DNA from: Arthrobacter glacialis
GTDB taxonomy: Bacteria > Actinomycetota > Actinomycetes > Actinomycetales > Micrococcaceae
Length of the DNA: 64,000 nt
Assembly (NCBI RefSeq): GCF_002909445.1
Contig: NZ_PPXC01000004.1
Coordinates: 124,001 to 188,000, forward strand
Reading direction: 5' to 3'
The stretch's first letter is position 1. Each line of letters opens with the position of its first letter. Position numbers and translations under genes: made by a program. This document shows positions 46,976 through 55,682 of the stretch, one piece after another. Below the pieces are notes generated by a model. That model saw nothing but the letters and a program-made list of their open reading frames with translations, had not been told where the DNA came from and searched no databases.

Positions 46976-47562
46976 GTGACACACCTGCTTTGAACATTCC
47001 CACTTTTTACCGCTTCAGCCAGCCCATTGTTGGCATGATCTGGGCGCAGACAAACGGTGGCGTCATTGGTGCCGATGGCGGCATGCCCTGGCACTTGCCG
47101 GAAGACATGGCCCATTTTAAGCGGGTAACCACGGGTCACCCCGTGGTCATGGGCCGGCGCACGTGGGAATCGTTCCCGGAAAAGTACCGGCCGCTGCCGG
47201 ATCGGACCAACATTGTGGTGACCCGCCAAGAAGGCTGGAGCGCAACGCCCGAGGCAAGTGGCGCCGTCGTCCTTGATTCGTTGGAAGAGGCGCTCGTGGA
47301 AGCGCAGTTCTCCCCCGGCGGCGATGAGGTGTGGGTTATTGGCGGTGGACAGGTTTATGCGCAGGCCCAGGAGCACTGCAACGTTGCGGTGATTACTGTC
47401 ATCAACTCGGATGTTTCCGGGGACACGCAGGCGCCGGGGCTGGGGCACGAATGGTCGTTCCGCGGCGCGTCGCCGCTGGAGGGCTGGCACACGTCCAAGA
47501 ACGGCACCGAATATCGGATCACCCTCTGGGCCAAGGGCGACACGGAGTTCCAGGCGGAATAG
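46972..47562 (+). CDS. folA: Dihydrofolate reductase
   Basis: Reduces dihydrofolate with NADPH. It is 196 residues. The substrate site reads [20 protein letters not shown], with the Asp in LPEDM, and the NADPH site reads [15 protein letters not shown]. It begins with an ATGA overlap with thyA and is therefore translationally coupled. The 25-residue N-terminus before the core is slightly longer than the E. coli protein. Confidence 0.95.
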   Translation: MSDTPALNIPTFYRFSQPIVGMIWAQTNGGVIGADGGMPWHLPEDMAHFKRVTTGHPVVMGRRTWESFPEKYRPLPDRTNIVVTRQEGWSATPEASGAVVLDSLEEALVEAQFSPGGDEVWVIGGGQVYAQAQEHCNVAVITVINSDVSGDTQAPGLGHEWSFRGASPLEGWHTSKNGTEYRITLWAKGDTEFQAE

Positions 47563-47564
47563 TC

Positions 47565-47924
47565 ATGGCAGACGGTTCAGAGCAGCGCGAGTCCCCCAAC
47601 GGGGCGAACCATGACCCCAACCCGTTCAACGTGCGCCAGTACGAACAGGAGTATGGGCCGGGCGGGGTGCCACCGGATTACACATTCCAGGCAAAGACAC
47701 CACTGCAAAATCCGAACGCCATCCGCTTTCTGGGCGTTGTCTTGTTCGTCATTGCTTGCGTCCCGATCTACCCGGCCACAATTTCCGGCTTCGCCTTGCC
47801 CGGCAGCATTTATGCCGGCCTGGTCTTTTTGGGAGCCGCCACGACAGGCGTCTGGGCCTTCATCGTTGCCAACCGCCGGCAGAAGTGGCTCATCGCTAAG
47901 CGCGTGCCGCGCAAGGATTGGTAG
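47565..47924 (+). CDS. Small membrane protein A after folA
   Basis: Protein of 119 residues starting two bases after the folA stop. The first 60 residues are hydrophilic (MADGSEQRESPNG...). Two hydrophobic segments follow (FLGVVLFVIACVPIYPA and IYAGLVFLGAATTGVWAFIV), with a basic tail NRRQKWLIAKRVPRKDW. No family recognised. It is likely co-transcribed with thyA-folA. Confidence 0.72.
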   Translation: MADGSEQRESPNGANHDPNPFNVRQYEQEYGPGGVPPDYTFQAKTPLQNPNAIRFLGVVLFVIACVPIYPATISGFALPGSIYAGLVFLGAATTGVWAFIVANRRQKWLIAKRVPRKDW

Positions 47925-47993
47925 TCCGGACGTAAACTGCGCGCTCCACCGACTGGCGCCCTTTGAGAATTCGTTGCTACCAATGAGGAACCC

Positions 47994-48371
47994 ATGACCC
48001 ACATCGCTCCGGAGCAACCCTCCGAACCTTACGAGCCACACCACAACAACCTCATCCGTGACCGCAGGAGGATGCGGAGCCAGTACGGCCCCCACGCCTA
48101 CACGCGCGGCATGTACGTCAACGGGTCCCAGACGCCGCTCAAGCCAAGGAACATCCGCATTCAGAGCGCCATACCCATCGTCTTTGCCGTGGGGTTCTTT
48201 GCCTGCGGCGTCTGGTTCCTGGTTGCCAGCGAATACCCTGTGGGCGGGCCGGTCATGTTCGGGGCCGCCGCCTTCATGCTTTTCCTCAGCTGGATTGAAT
48301 TCCGCACCGCCCGCCTCCGTGAAAAATGGGAACGCGAGAACCCGGAGCTGGCCAAGAACATCGACTACTGA
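47994..48371 (+). CDS. Small membrane protein B
   Basis: Protein of 125 residues. It has a hydrophilic N-terminus, then two hydrophobic segments (AIPIVFAVGFFACGVWFLV and GGPVMFGAAAFMLFLSW), and ends in a charged helix ARLREKWERENPEL. Its plan resembles the neighbouring proteins at 47565 and 48399: two membrane helices near the C-terminus with a soluble tail. Function unknown. Confidence 0.7.
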   Translation: MTHIAPEQPSEPYEPHHNNLIRDRRRMRSQYGPHAYTRGMYVNGSQTPLKPRNIRIQSAIPIVFAVGFFACGVWFLVASEYPVGGPVMFGAAAFMLFLSWIEFRTARLREKWERENPELAKNIDY

Positions 48372-48398
48372 CGAACACTCGCAGGATTGGGAACATCA

Positions 48399-48902
48399 AT
48401 GAGATCCAAAGCGGAGCGTGACCAGCGCTGGCACCAGAAGCAGCGCGAAAAACGCGAGAAGCACGAACAGCGGGAGCTGCGGGACGCCCAGACCATGGCG
48501 TGGCACGATGCGGCAGCTGCCAGCGGCCAGAAGCGTTACCTTGTACGCGCCAACAACGGCGAGCTGGTCAGCTACCTGCCCGAGGAATACGGTGTGTGGC
48601 GCGGTGGACAGGGGCCGGTGATTCGAACGGTTTGGGGCTGGGCAGTATCAACAGCAACCCTGCTATTTCTGAACGTTGTTATGATCCTTGCCATACTGGG
48701 CAGCGCCAGGGAGAATCCCGGAAACCTCCACGGGGGCCTGTGGTTCGGGTTCGCGCTCTCCCTGCTCATACTTGTGGTCATTGGCCGCTATCTGGTCATC
48801 GAGGCCAAGGCCACGCTCCTGCGCCGTCAAAGGGGTTTGCCCACGCCCTCTGGAACACCCATGCTTGCCGAGAACCCGGTACCGGGGAACTACACACGCT
48901 AA
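48399..48902 (+). CDS. Small membrane protein C
   Basis: Protein of 167 residues. The first 35 are strongly basic and helical (MRSKAERDQRWHQKQREKRE), then a soluble stretch, then two hydrophobic segments (TATLLFLNVVMILAILG and WFGFALSLLILVVIGRYLV). I use ATG 48399; an upstream in-frame ATG at 48387 is also open. It completes a run of three similar-plan membrane proteins. Function unknown. Confidence 0.7.
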   Translation: MRSKAERDQRWHQKQREKREKHEQRELRDAQTMAWHDAAAASGQKRYLVRANNGELVSYLPEEYGVWRGGQGPVIRTVWGWAVSTATLLFLNVVMILAILGSARENPGNLHGGLWFGFALSLLILVVIGRYLVIEAKATLLRRQRGLPTPSGTPMLAENPVPGNYTR

Positions 48903-49015
48903 GCCCTGCACGGAACGTGCACCGCGCCCGGCTGCACCTTCGCGCGGCGGTGCGAAACGCCGTCGTACGTGTTCATTGGGTGACACGGATTTGCCGCCAG
49001 TTTGCCCCTCCATCG

Positions 49016-49021
49016 TAAACT
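49016..49021 (+). promoter_or_regulatory. Possible asd -10 element (leaderless)
   Basis: TAAACT ends six bases before the asd ATG, with TTGCCG at 48991-48996 as a possible -35 at a 19-base spacing. No ribosome-binding site precedes the start, so the transcript may begin at or next to the ATG. Confidence 0.4.
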
Positions 49022-49027
49022 TGGGGC

Positions 49028-50164
49028 ATGACCAATAACAGTGTTCCTTCCGTCGGCCTTGTCGGCTGGCGCGGCATGGTCGGTTCCGTTCTGCTGCAGC
49101 GCATGCAGGACGAAGGCGACTTCGGCGATATCAACCCCGTCTTCTTCTCAACCTCGAACGCCGGCGGCGCTGCCCCGGCGATTGCAGGCTCCGGCGACGC
49201 CGGCAAACTCGAAGACGCCTTTGATATTGACACTCTGGCGAAGCTTCCCATTATTGTCACAGCCCAGGGCGGGGACTACACCTCCCGCGTGCACACCGAG
49301 CTGCGCAACCGCGGCTGGGACGGTCTCTGGATGGACGCGGCCTCCACGCTGCGCATGAACAACGACTCCATCATTGTGCTTGACCCGATCAACCGCGGTG
49401 TGATCGACGCCGGGTTGGCTTCTGGAGTCAAGGACTTTGTAGGCGGAAACTGCACCGTCTCCTGCATGCTCATGGGCCTGGGCGGGCTGTTCAAGAACGG
49501 CCTGGTCGAGTGGGGCACCTCCATGACCTACCAGGCTGCCTCCGGTGGCGGCGCCCGCCACATGCGCGAGCTGCTGAACCAGTTCGGCACACTGAACTCC
49601 GAGGTTTCCTCCGAACTGGACAACCCGGCGTCGGCCATCCTGGAGATTGACCGCAAGGTCCTGGCCCACCAGCGCGAAGGCATCGACTCCTCGCAATTCG
49701 GCGTGCCGCTGGCCGGTTCCTTGATCCCCTGGATCGACGCCGATTTAGGCAACGGCCAGTCCAAGGAAGAGTGGAAGGCCGGGGTTGAGACCAACAAGAT
49801 CCTGGGCACCTCTGCTTCCAACCGCGTGATCATGGACGGGCTGTGCGTGCGCATCGGCGCCATGCGCTCCCACTCGCAGGCCCTGACGCTGAAGCTCCGC
49901 GAGGACCTGTCAGTGGCGGAAATCGAGTCCCTGCTGGCCAACGACAACGAGTGGGCCAAGGTGGTTCCCAACACCAAGGAAGCCTCCATGGCTGACCTGA
50001 CCCCCGTGGCTGCATCCGGCACGCTTGAGGTCCCCGTGGGCCGCATCCGCAAGATGGAAATGGGCCCGGAATACATCAGCGCGTTCACCGTGGGCGACCA
50101 GCTCCTCTGGGGTGCCGCCGAGCCGCTGCGCCGCATGCTGAAGATCGCCACCGGCACCCTCTAA
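49028..50164 (+). CDS. asd: Aspartate-semialdehyde dehydrogenase
   Basis: Reduces aspartyl phosphate to the semialdehyde for lysine, threonine and methionine synthesis. It is 378 residues, beginning [20 protein letters not shown] like the E. coli-type enzyme. The active-site Cys lies in [19 protein letters not shown], and other conserved stretches are [16 protein letters not shown] and [14 protein letters not shown]. Sequence style follows the long (E. coli-type) form rather than the shorter one. A long inverted repeat follows. Confidence 0.93.
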   Translation: MTNNSVPSVGLVGWRGMVGSVLLQRMQDEGDFGDINPVFFSTSNAGGAAPAIAGSGDAGKLEDAFDIDTLAKLPIIVTAQGGDYTSRVHTELRNRGWDGLWMDAASTLRMNNDSIIVLDPINRGVIDAGLASGVKDFVGGNCTVSCMLMGLGGLFKNGLVEWGTSMTYQAASGGGARHMRELLNQFGTLNSEVSSELDNPASAILEIDRKVLAHQREGIDSSQFGVPLAGSLIPWIDADLGNGQSKEEWKAGVETNKILGTSASNRVIMDGLCVRIGAMRSHSQALTLKLREDLSVAEIESLLANDNEWAKVVPNTKEASMADLTPVAASGTLEVPVGRIRKMEMGPEYISAFTVGDQLLWGAAEPLRRMLKIATGTL

Positions 50165-50173
50165 CCCCCTCCT

Positions 50174-50239
50174 CCCAACTGAGACGCACTTGATGCTATA
50201 AATCACGCGATTTTTAGCATCAAGTGCGTCTCAGTTGGG
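50174..50239. terminator. Long perfect inverted repeat after asd
   Basis: Perfect 25-base arms (50174-50198 and 50215-50239) with another five-base stem (AAATC/GATTT) in the loop. It begins nine bases after asd and its far arm ends inside the last codons of the convergent winged-helix gene. It can terminate both genes. No T-tract. Confidence 0.8.
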
Positions 50240-51364
50240 GAGCAGGAAGCGTTTGTAGGCGGTTGACGACTTTTCCAGCGACCTGGTTTGGTTCGGGCTT
50301 AGCTCACCAAAGAGTTCCGGAAGCACGACGCCGGCCAGTTGCCTTTGTTTTTCAGCCATACCTTGGGCTTTGCGCCAGGTTCCGGCCACCTTTCCGCCAG
50401 CCACGACCGTTGCCTTGAACACGCCATTACCGCCCGGAACCGTCAGCGGGGCGTGGTGCGGAGCCAGAGCGGCACTGCGGTCGGTGTACCCCAAGAGGTA
50501 CTCATCAAAGCCCGGCAGCAATAGCAGAGACCGTGCCCCGGGAACCGTCCCGCCGAGGAGCTCAGCCGTCTCAGGCGCCAGCCAGTAGCTGACGCCGTTG
50601 CACACCACGCTGGCCAGCTGATCGCCCAGCTGGGCCAACCCTGCGCTGATGTCCTTGAGCGTCAGCTTGGACCACCATTGAAAGTCCTTGATAGTGGCCG
50701 GACCATGGCTGCTGAAGTAACGCAGCGCCAGCTCGGCCAGGGCTTGTTCACGGTCCATGGCGCGCGGATTCTTGATCCACGCCTCCGCGCTGACAAAGAA
50801 CTGGGAGTTGCCGTTCCCAGCCGCACTATTGATGGGCCCCTGCACCAAGGTTCCTTGGAGGCAGAGCAGAAACAAGAGGTGATAGCCACGCTGGGCCTTC
50901 GTCCCTTGTCCTGCGCGCTCAAACGCAGTGAACAGCTCATCCCGGGACACTCGGCCGCCCTGCTCGGCCACCAGCGCCAAGGCGAGCTCCCGCACCTTGT
51001 CTACATCCGCCGTCGTGATTTCCAGCTCGCGGTGGCGGGTGGACATGCCGGACTCCATCCGCTCAGCCGTGAGGGACAAGATCCAGCCCAGGTCCTCTGC
51101 AAGCGTCACATGCAACGTGCCGCGCATGGGCCATGACCTCACCAGTTCACCGCTGTTGAACGCCGCTTCAACAGCGGCGCGGGTGCTCCCCGGTGAGCGC
51201 AGGCCGATCGACCACAGCACGCCGGGGAAATCCTGTCCTTGGAGTGCTGTCAAGGAACGCACAACGTCCCCCGGCCCCGGACCGGGACTGATGGACGTAG
51301 GCAGGATTCCCTGGGCGGCAAGCCGCAGCCGGGCCAGGACGGTGGGTGTGACACTGGGACTCAT
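50231..51364 (-). CDS. Winged helix DNA-binding domain protein (HTH_42/AlkZ-like)
   Basis: Protein of 377 residues of the winged-helix family that includes the AlkZ-type DNA glycosylases. Conserved segments are VVRSLTALQGQDFPGVLWSIG, SWPMRGTLHVTLAEDLGWIL and LLLLPGFDEYLLGYTDRS. The QGQD motif matches the reactive pattern of AlkZ-type enzymes (QxQ/QxD), so activity on interstrand crosslinks or alkylated DNA is possible but unproven. It starts at ATG 51362-51364. A 30-base-arm inverted repeat lies just upstream of it, beyond the desaturase end. Confidence 0.78.
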   Translation of the reverse strand: MSPSVTPTVLARLRLAAQGILPTSISPGPGPGDVVRSLTALQGQDFPGVLWSIGLRSPGSTRAAVEAAFNSGELVRSWPMRGTLHVTLAEDLGWILSLTAERMESGMSTRHRELEITTADVDKVRELALALVAEQGGRVSRDELFTAFERAGQGTKAQRGYHLLFLLCLQGTLVQGPINSAAGNGNSQFFVSAEAWIKNPRAMDREQALAELALRYFSSHGPATIKDFQWWSKLTLKDISAGLAQLGDQLASVVCNGVSYWLAPETAELLGGTVPGARSLLLLPGFDEYLLGYTDRSAALAPHHAPLTVPGGNGVFKATVVAGGKVAGTWRKAQGMAEKQRQLAGVVLPELFGELSPNQTRSLEKSSTAYKRFLLPN

Positions 51365-51389
51365 GCTCCCAATCTAGGCCCACCCACAG

Positions 51390-51459
51390 AACTGACCCGC
51401 AGAAAACGCCGAAAAATCAACGATTTTCGTGATTTTTCGGCGTTTTCTGCGGGTCAGTT
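51390..51459. terminator. 30-base perfect inverted repeat after desaturase
   Basis: Arms at 51390-51419 and 51430-51459 are perfect complements over 30 bases with a ten-base loop, the longest such hairpin in the window. It begins 25 bases beyond the desaturase stop and sits before the winged-helix gene's start, on the same transcription strand. It should terminate desaturase transcripts. Confidence 0.8.
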
Positions 51460-51483
51460 GCTGGGCCCACGAGGGCGTGGGGA

Positions 51484-52611
51484 TTAGCGGGCCGTGCGCA
51501 TGTTGGCCGTGATGGGGCACTCGAACGGGTCGCGCTGGCCCAGGCCCACACGGTTCAGGTAGCGCATCACGATCATGTAGGACTGGCCCAACGTGGTCTC
51601 CGTGTACGTGATGTTCCGCTCGGCACAGTATTCGCGGACCATAGGCTGGACGGCCTTGAGGTTCTTGGAGGACATGGTGGGGAACAGGTGGTGCTCAATT
51701 TGGTAGTTCAAACCGCCCATGCCAACATCTACCCACCAACCGCCGGAAATGTTGCGGCTCATGAGGGTCTGGCGGCGCATGAAATCGATCTTGACGTCCT
51801 TGGGAACCAACGGCATGCCCTTGTGGTTAGGGGCGAACGCGCAGCCCATGTACAGGCCCAGCCCCATGATCTGCACGGCGACGAACGCCAAGCCGATACC
51901 CCAGCCGAGGAACCAGACGGTGAACGCGGGGAGCAGGACCAGGCGGACAACGAGCAGGGCGATCTCGGCCTTGCGTTCGGGCACAATCTGCTTGCGGTCC
52001 AGTACGCGCTTGACGGCGGCGATGTGCAGATCCAGCGCGGCGAGGGTCAGCAGCGGGAAGAAGAAGGCGCCCTGACGGCGGGCAAACCACTTGGCAAAGC
52101 CCGTGCGCTTGGCGGCATTCTCGGGATCAAACACGAGGGCGCCGGGATCAATGTCGCCGTCCACGCCGATCTTGTTCGGGTTCAGGTGGTGCTTGCCATG
52201 CTTGTTCATCCACCAGCCGTAGCTCAAGCCGACGAATAAATTGCCGGCAATGCGGGCCAGCCAAGCGTTCTTCTTCGCGGAGGCGAACACCTGACGGTGC
52301 GCGGCGTCGTGGGAAATGAAGGCGGTCTGGGTGCACATGAAGGCAAACAGCACGGCCGTAACCATCTGCCACCAGCTCTGGCCCAGTGTCAGGAACAGCG
52401 CCAACACGGCCAAGTAGCCAATGCTCTGGCGGACGATGCGCAAAACGTACCACTTGATGTCGCGTTCCATGAAGCCCGCGGCACGAACCTGCTCGGTCAG
52501 CTGGATGAAATCAGTGACGTGACGGTCCCGTGCCGGGCGTTTTTTTGCTGTCTTGGTGAGAGTGTCGCTCTCATCCAAGACATCCGGGCTATCAAGTGTT
52601 GCCGACGACAT
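51484..52611 (-). CDS. Acyl-lipid fatty acid desaturase
   Basis: Membrane di-iron desaturase of 375 residues that introduces a double bond into membrane acyl chains. All three His boxes are present: HDAAH, HGKHH and QIEHH, the last typical of front-end or acyl-lipid desaturases. Four or so hydrophobic segments separate them. The start is ATG 52609-52611, with AGGAG five bases upstream; a longer version is not supported. It stands alone, and membrane-fluidity adjustment is the expected role. Its stop lies in a repeated TAATCCCCACGCCCT sequence. Confidence 0.9.
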   Translation of the reverse strand: MSSATLDSPDVLDESDTLTKTAKKRPARDRHVTDFIQLTEQVRAAGFMERDIKWYVLRIVRQSIGYLAVLALFLTLGQSWWQMVTAVLFAFMCTQTAFISHDAAHRQVFASAKKNAWLARIAGNLFVGLSYGWWMNKHGKHHLNPNKIGVDGDIDPGALVFDPENAAKRTGFAKWFARRQGAFFFPLLTLAALDLHIAAVKRVLDRKQIVPERKAEIALLVVRLVLLPAFTVWFLGWGIGLAFVAVQIMGLGLYMGCAFAPNHKGMPLVPKDVKIDFMRRQTLMSRNISGGWWVDVGMGGLNYQIEHHLFPTMSSKNLKAVQPMVREYCAERNITYTETTLGQSYMIVMRYLNRVGLGQRDPFECPITANMRTAR

Positions 52612-52781
52612 GGGTACTCCTCGTGCCGGGCTTCCCAAACAGAAGCGCCAAGCTAATAGAAAGGACAGATCTTTCCATTAACACTACGAAAAGCCCCGGA
52701 GCTGCACATCACACTCGGGAGCCGTCTTGACCCCCTACCCCGGTACGGGGTGACTGCCGTGGACTCGGCCAGCGCGGATGT

Positions 52782-52843
52782 TGGGCCCACGCGCCCGAGG
52801 GCCCCGCGGCGAGCGTGCGAGCCGTGGGAGGGCGTGGGGATTA
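52782..52843 (-). repeat. Post-stop repeat after murB
   Basis: On the minus strand the murB stop is followed by CCCCACGCCCT, a 37-base inserted-looking segment, then CGTGGGCCCA. The same flanks without the middle follow the desaturase stop at 51462-51486. The middle resembles 58728-58765 after the DUF2797 stop. The outer flanks can pair as a hairpin. Nothing else is seen between 52612 and 52781 apart from a short CCCC/GGGG stem at about 52735-52752. Confidence 0.6.
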
Positions 52844-53932
52844 CAGCGAGCAGCCCACCAGCACCGGTTCCGGCACCAGGGTGATCCCAAATTTGCGTTC
52901 GACGCCGTCTCGAACCTCCCGCGCCACCGCCAAGATGTCCTCGGCCCGGGCCCCGCCACGGTTGGTGATGGCGAGGGTGTGCTTGGTGGAGAGGGAGGCG
53001 CGTGGCGGGGTCCCGGCGTCGTCCGACTGGCCGGCTGCTGGCACTTCGCCCAACAGGCCGTAGCCCTTGGCGAAACCGGCATGTTCTATCAGCCAGGCTG
53101 CACTGAGTTTCACCAGATCGCCCGCGGGATAGCGCGGCGCGTCGGCGGGGAGCGTGGCGGCGACCTCCGCGGAAACGATGGGGTTGGTGAAGAAGGAGCC
53201 GGTGGAGAAGGTGTCGCGGTCGGCGGGGTCCAGGACCATGCCCTTGGAGGCGCGCAGGGCCAGCACGGCACGGCGGACGTCCAGGGAGTTTGCCCGCTGG
53301 CCAATCTCGACGCCCAGCGTGCGGGCCAATTCGCCGTACTTGATGGGCGCGCTCATACGGCCCAGCAGGAGCTGAAATTCAACATTGAGCACCACGTAGC
53401 GAGGGGATCCGTTGACGGTGGTGGCCTTGAGCAGGGATTCCCGGTAACCGAACTGCAGCTCGGAGCTGGTGAAGGTGTGGACAGCGGTTTTCTCCCTGTC
53501 CCAGGTCCGCACTGCGGCGATGGTTTGGGAGACGTCGCAGCCATAGGCGCCTACATTTTGCACGGGCGTTGCGCCAGCGCTGCCGGGGATTCCTGACAGG
53601 GCTTCCAGCCCGCTCCAGGCATGCAAAACGCTCTGGTGAACAAAGTCGTCCCAGTCATGACCCGCTTGGACTACCACCGAGGCACCGCCGCAGGAATCCT
53701 GCGAATCAACGGCATAGCCCTGGCTGGCGATCTTCACCACGGTGCCATCGAAGCCTTCATCGGAGATGAGCAGATTGGAACCGCCGCCCAGGATTAGGAG
53801 CCGCTCACCGGTGCGGTCCGCTGCCGTGACGGCCTCAATGATTTCCGCCTCGTTGGTGGCCGCAACGTAATTCTTGACTGGGCCACCCACGTGCAACGTC
53901 GTTAGGGAACTTAGAAACTTTTGCTCATTCAC
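52841..53932 (-). CDS. murB: UDP-N-acetylenolpyruvoylglucosamine reductase
   Basis: FAD enzyme of peptidoglycan synthesis that makes UDP-MurNAc. It is 363 residues. The FAD-binding segments are LLILGGGSNLLISDEG and LEALSGIPGSAGATPVQNVGAYG. The catalytic Ser region reads DTFSTGSFFTNPIV. FGYRESLLK carries the conserved Arg. It is last in the hadA-hadB-MFS-murB operon; the ATG at 53930-53932 overlaps the MFS stop. Confidence 0.93.
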   Translation of the reverse strand: MNEQKFLSSLTTLHVGGPVKNYVAATNEAEIIEAVTAADRTGERLLILGGGSNLLISDEGFDGTVVKIASQGYAVDSQDSCGGASVVVQAGHDWDDFVHQSVLHAWSGLEALSGIPGSAGATPVQNVGAYGCDVSQTIAAVRTWDREKTAVHTFTSSELQFGYRESLLKATTVNGSPRYVVLNVEFQLLLGRMSAPIKYGELARTLGVEIGQRANSLDVRRAVLALRASKGMVLDPADRDTFSTGSFFTNPIVSAEVAATLPADAPRYPAGDLVKLSAAWLIEHAGFAKGYGLLGEVPAAGQSDDAGTPPRASLSTKHTLAITNRGGARAEDILAVAREVRDGVERKFGITLVPEPVLVGCSL

Positions 53933-55245
53933 AATTCCACATTAGCCGCACTGCGCTCATTGACTGTGTTCTCTAGGTACTTTGGTTTGCGCACCACCGG
54001 TGTCAGGAAGAAGGCCACCACCAACAGGCCCAGCACCGCCAGCAGCGAGTGCAGGACGCCCACATGTTCAGCCAGCAGGCCCAAGAGCGGCGGACCACCC
54101 AGGAATGCGCCATAGCCAACGGTGGAAACCACCGAAACGCGGGCCGCGGCGTGCTCCGGGTCGTCGGAGGCGGCCGACATTGCCACGGGGAAGCCCAAAG
54201 CTGAGCCCAGACCCCACAGGACCAGGGCACCCAAGGCAATCTCTGCCGAGGGTGCAAACACAAACAAGCCAAGTCCCACCACGGCCAGGGCGGCACCGGC
54301 CCGGAGTACCGCCACGCGGCCGTACTTATCCAGGAGCACGGTTCCGGCAAAGCGGCCAATGGTCATGGCGGAGACGAAGATGCCGTAGCCAATGGCACCA
54401 ATCGAGTCCTTGGTGCCGTAGCCGTCCACCATGGCCAGGGCCACCCAGTCACCGGCTGCACCTTCAGCCAGACCCAGGCCCAGCACCAGGGCGCCCAACA
54501 TCAAGGTGCGGGGGTCACGCCAAGCGGCGGCAATCTTGGCCTTGCCTGCGCGTTTGCCAGCCGCAGCCGCCTTGGCGTTGTGATCCTGCGTGCTCGAGGC
54601 CGTAATGACGGGGATGGGACCGGTGCCTGGCACCGCGCCGGAATCGCCCAGGTCAACCAGCGCAGCCGTTGAGGTTAGCTTGTCCGCCTGGTAGTAGCCG
54701 GCGCCTATCAGCACAGCAAGGCAAACTGCCACCGAAACCACTGACAGGTGAATCGCCACAGGGAGGTGAATGGATGCCGCCAAGGCGCCCAGCCCGGCGC
54801 CCGCGACCGTGCCAATGCTAAAGGAGCCGTGGAGCCGTGGCATGATGTGCCGCCCCAGCGCCCGCTCAACGGCGGCCCCTTCAATGTTTGAGGAGGTGTT
54901 CCAGCTGCCCGTGCCCAGGCCCACAATCACCAAGCCGGCACCCACCACATACGTTTCGGCGAACACCGTGGCACCTAGGCCCATGATGATGACGCCGACG
55001 GTCTGGATGATACTGCCCAGCCGTGAGGTCAGTTTGGAGCCAAGGCGCAGAACTACCAAGCCGGAGGCTGCCACCGAAACAAATGATCCCAGGGACATGC
55101 ACAGCAGCATCAGCCCCACCTGGCCCGCGCTCAGGCCCAGATCGTCACGGATGGCGGGAATACGGGAAACCCAGGTGGCAAAGACCAGCCCGGAGCCGGC
55201 GTACGCGGTGACTACACCGTTACGCCAGGCTTTGACGCTGCTCAC
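53929..55245 (-). CDS. MFS transporter
   Basis: Twelve-helix major-facilitator protein of 438 residues. GLVFATWVSRIPAIRDDLGLS is the beginning of helix 1, and LRLGSKLTSRLGS is a motif-A-like loop. It ends in LENTVNERSAANVEL. It overlaps hadB upstream and murB downstream by four bases each, so it is translationally linked to both. The family includes exporters of metabolites, but no substrate is predictable. Position inside a fatty-acid and peptidoglycan operon is notable. Confidence 0.85.
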   Translation of the reverse strand: MSSVKAWRNGVVTAYAGSGLVFATWVSRIPAIRDDLGLSAGQVGLMLLCMSLGSFVSVAASGLVVLRLGSKLTSRLGSIIQTVGVIIMGLGATVFAETYVVGAGLVIVGLGTGSWNTSSNIEGAAVERALGRHIMPRLHGSFSIGTVAGAGLGALAASIHLPVAIHLSVVSVAVCLAVLIGAGYYQADKLTSTAALVDLGDSGAVPGTGPIPVITASSTQDHNAKAAAAGKRAGKAKIAAAWRDPRTLMLGALVLGLGLAEGAAGDWVALAMVDGYGTKDSIGAIGYGIFVSAMTIGRFAGTVLLDKYGRVAVLRAGAALAVVGLGLFVFAPSAEIALGALVLWGLGSALGFPVAMSAASDDPEHAAARVSVVSTVGYGAFLGGPPLLGLLAEHVGVLHSLLAVLGLLVVAFFLTPVVRKPKYLENTVNERSAANVEL

Positions 55246-55682
55246 GCCAAGCGGACCGTGGCTTGTGCCTTGACCAAAACTTTTTGTCCGTCCAAGGTGA
55301 CGGTCAGGTCGATCCTGGCGGTTCCGGCGTCGGAATCCAAGGCCCCAACAACGCCTGTCACAGCCACCACGGCACCGGGCCCACCCTCTAGGTCAGCAAC
55401 GGGGACGGGCTTGGTGAAGCGTGTTCCATAAGATACGACGGCGGCCGGGTCGCCCACCCAGTCGGTCACCAACTGGACGGCAGCGCCCATGGTGAACATG
55501 CCGTGGGCAATGACACCGGGCAGTTCCACTTCGCGGGCAAAGCGCTCGTTCCAGTGGATCGGGTTGAAGTCCCCGGAAGCACCGGCATATTTGATGAGGT
55601 CTGCGCGGGAGATCTCAATGACGCGTGAACCAATCTCGGTCCCAACGCTCAAATCTGCAATGTTCAATGATGCTGTCGTCAT
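55242..55682 (-). CDS. hadB: MaoC-like hydratase, HadB-type
   Basis: Hot-dog fold enoyl-ACP/CoA hydratase of 146 residues. The hydratase motif is GDFNPIHWNERFA, with the catalytic Asp and His, followed by GVIAHGMFTMGAAVQL. In mycobacteria, HadB is the catalytic subunit of the FAS-II dehydratase, paired with HadA. It starts in the hadA stop (one-base overlap) and overlaps the MFS gene by four bases. Because Micrococcaceae do not make mycolic acids, its physiological substrate is uncertain. Confidence 0.83.
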   Translation of the reverse strand: MTTASLNIADLSVGTEIGSRVIEISRADLIKYAGASGDFNPIHWNERFAREVELPGVIAHGMFTMGAAVQLVTDWVGDPAAVVSYGTRFTKPVPVADLEGGPGAVVAVTGVVGALDSDAGTARIDLTVTLDGQKVLVKAQATVRLA

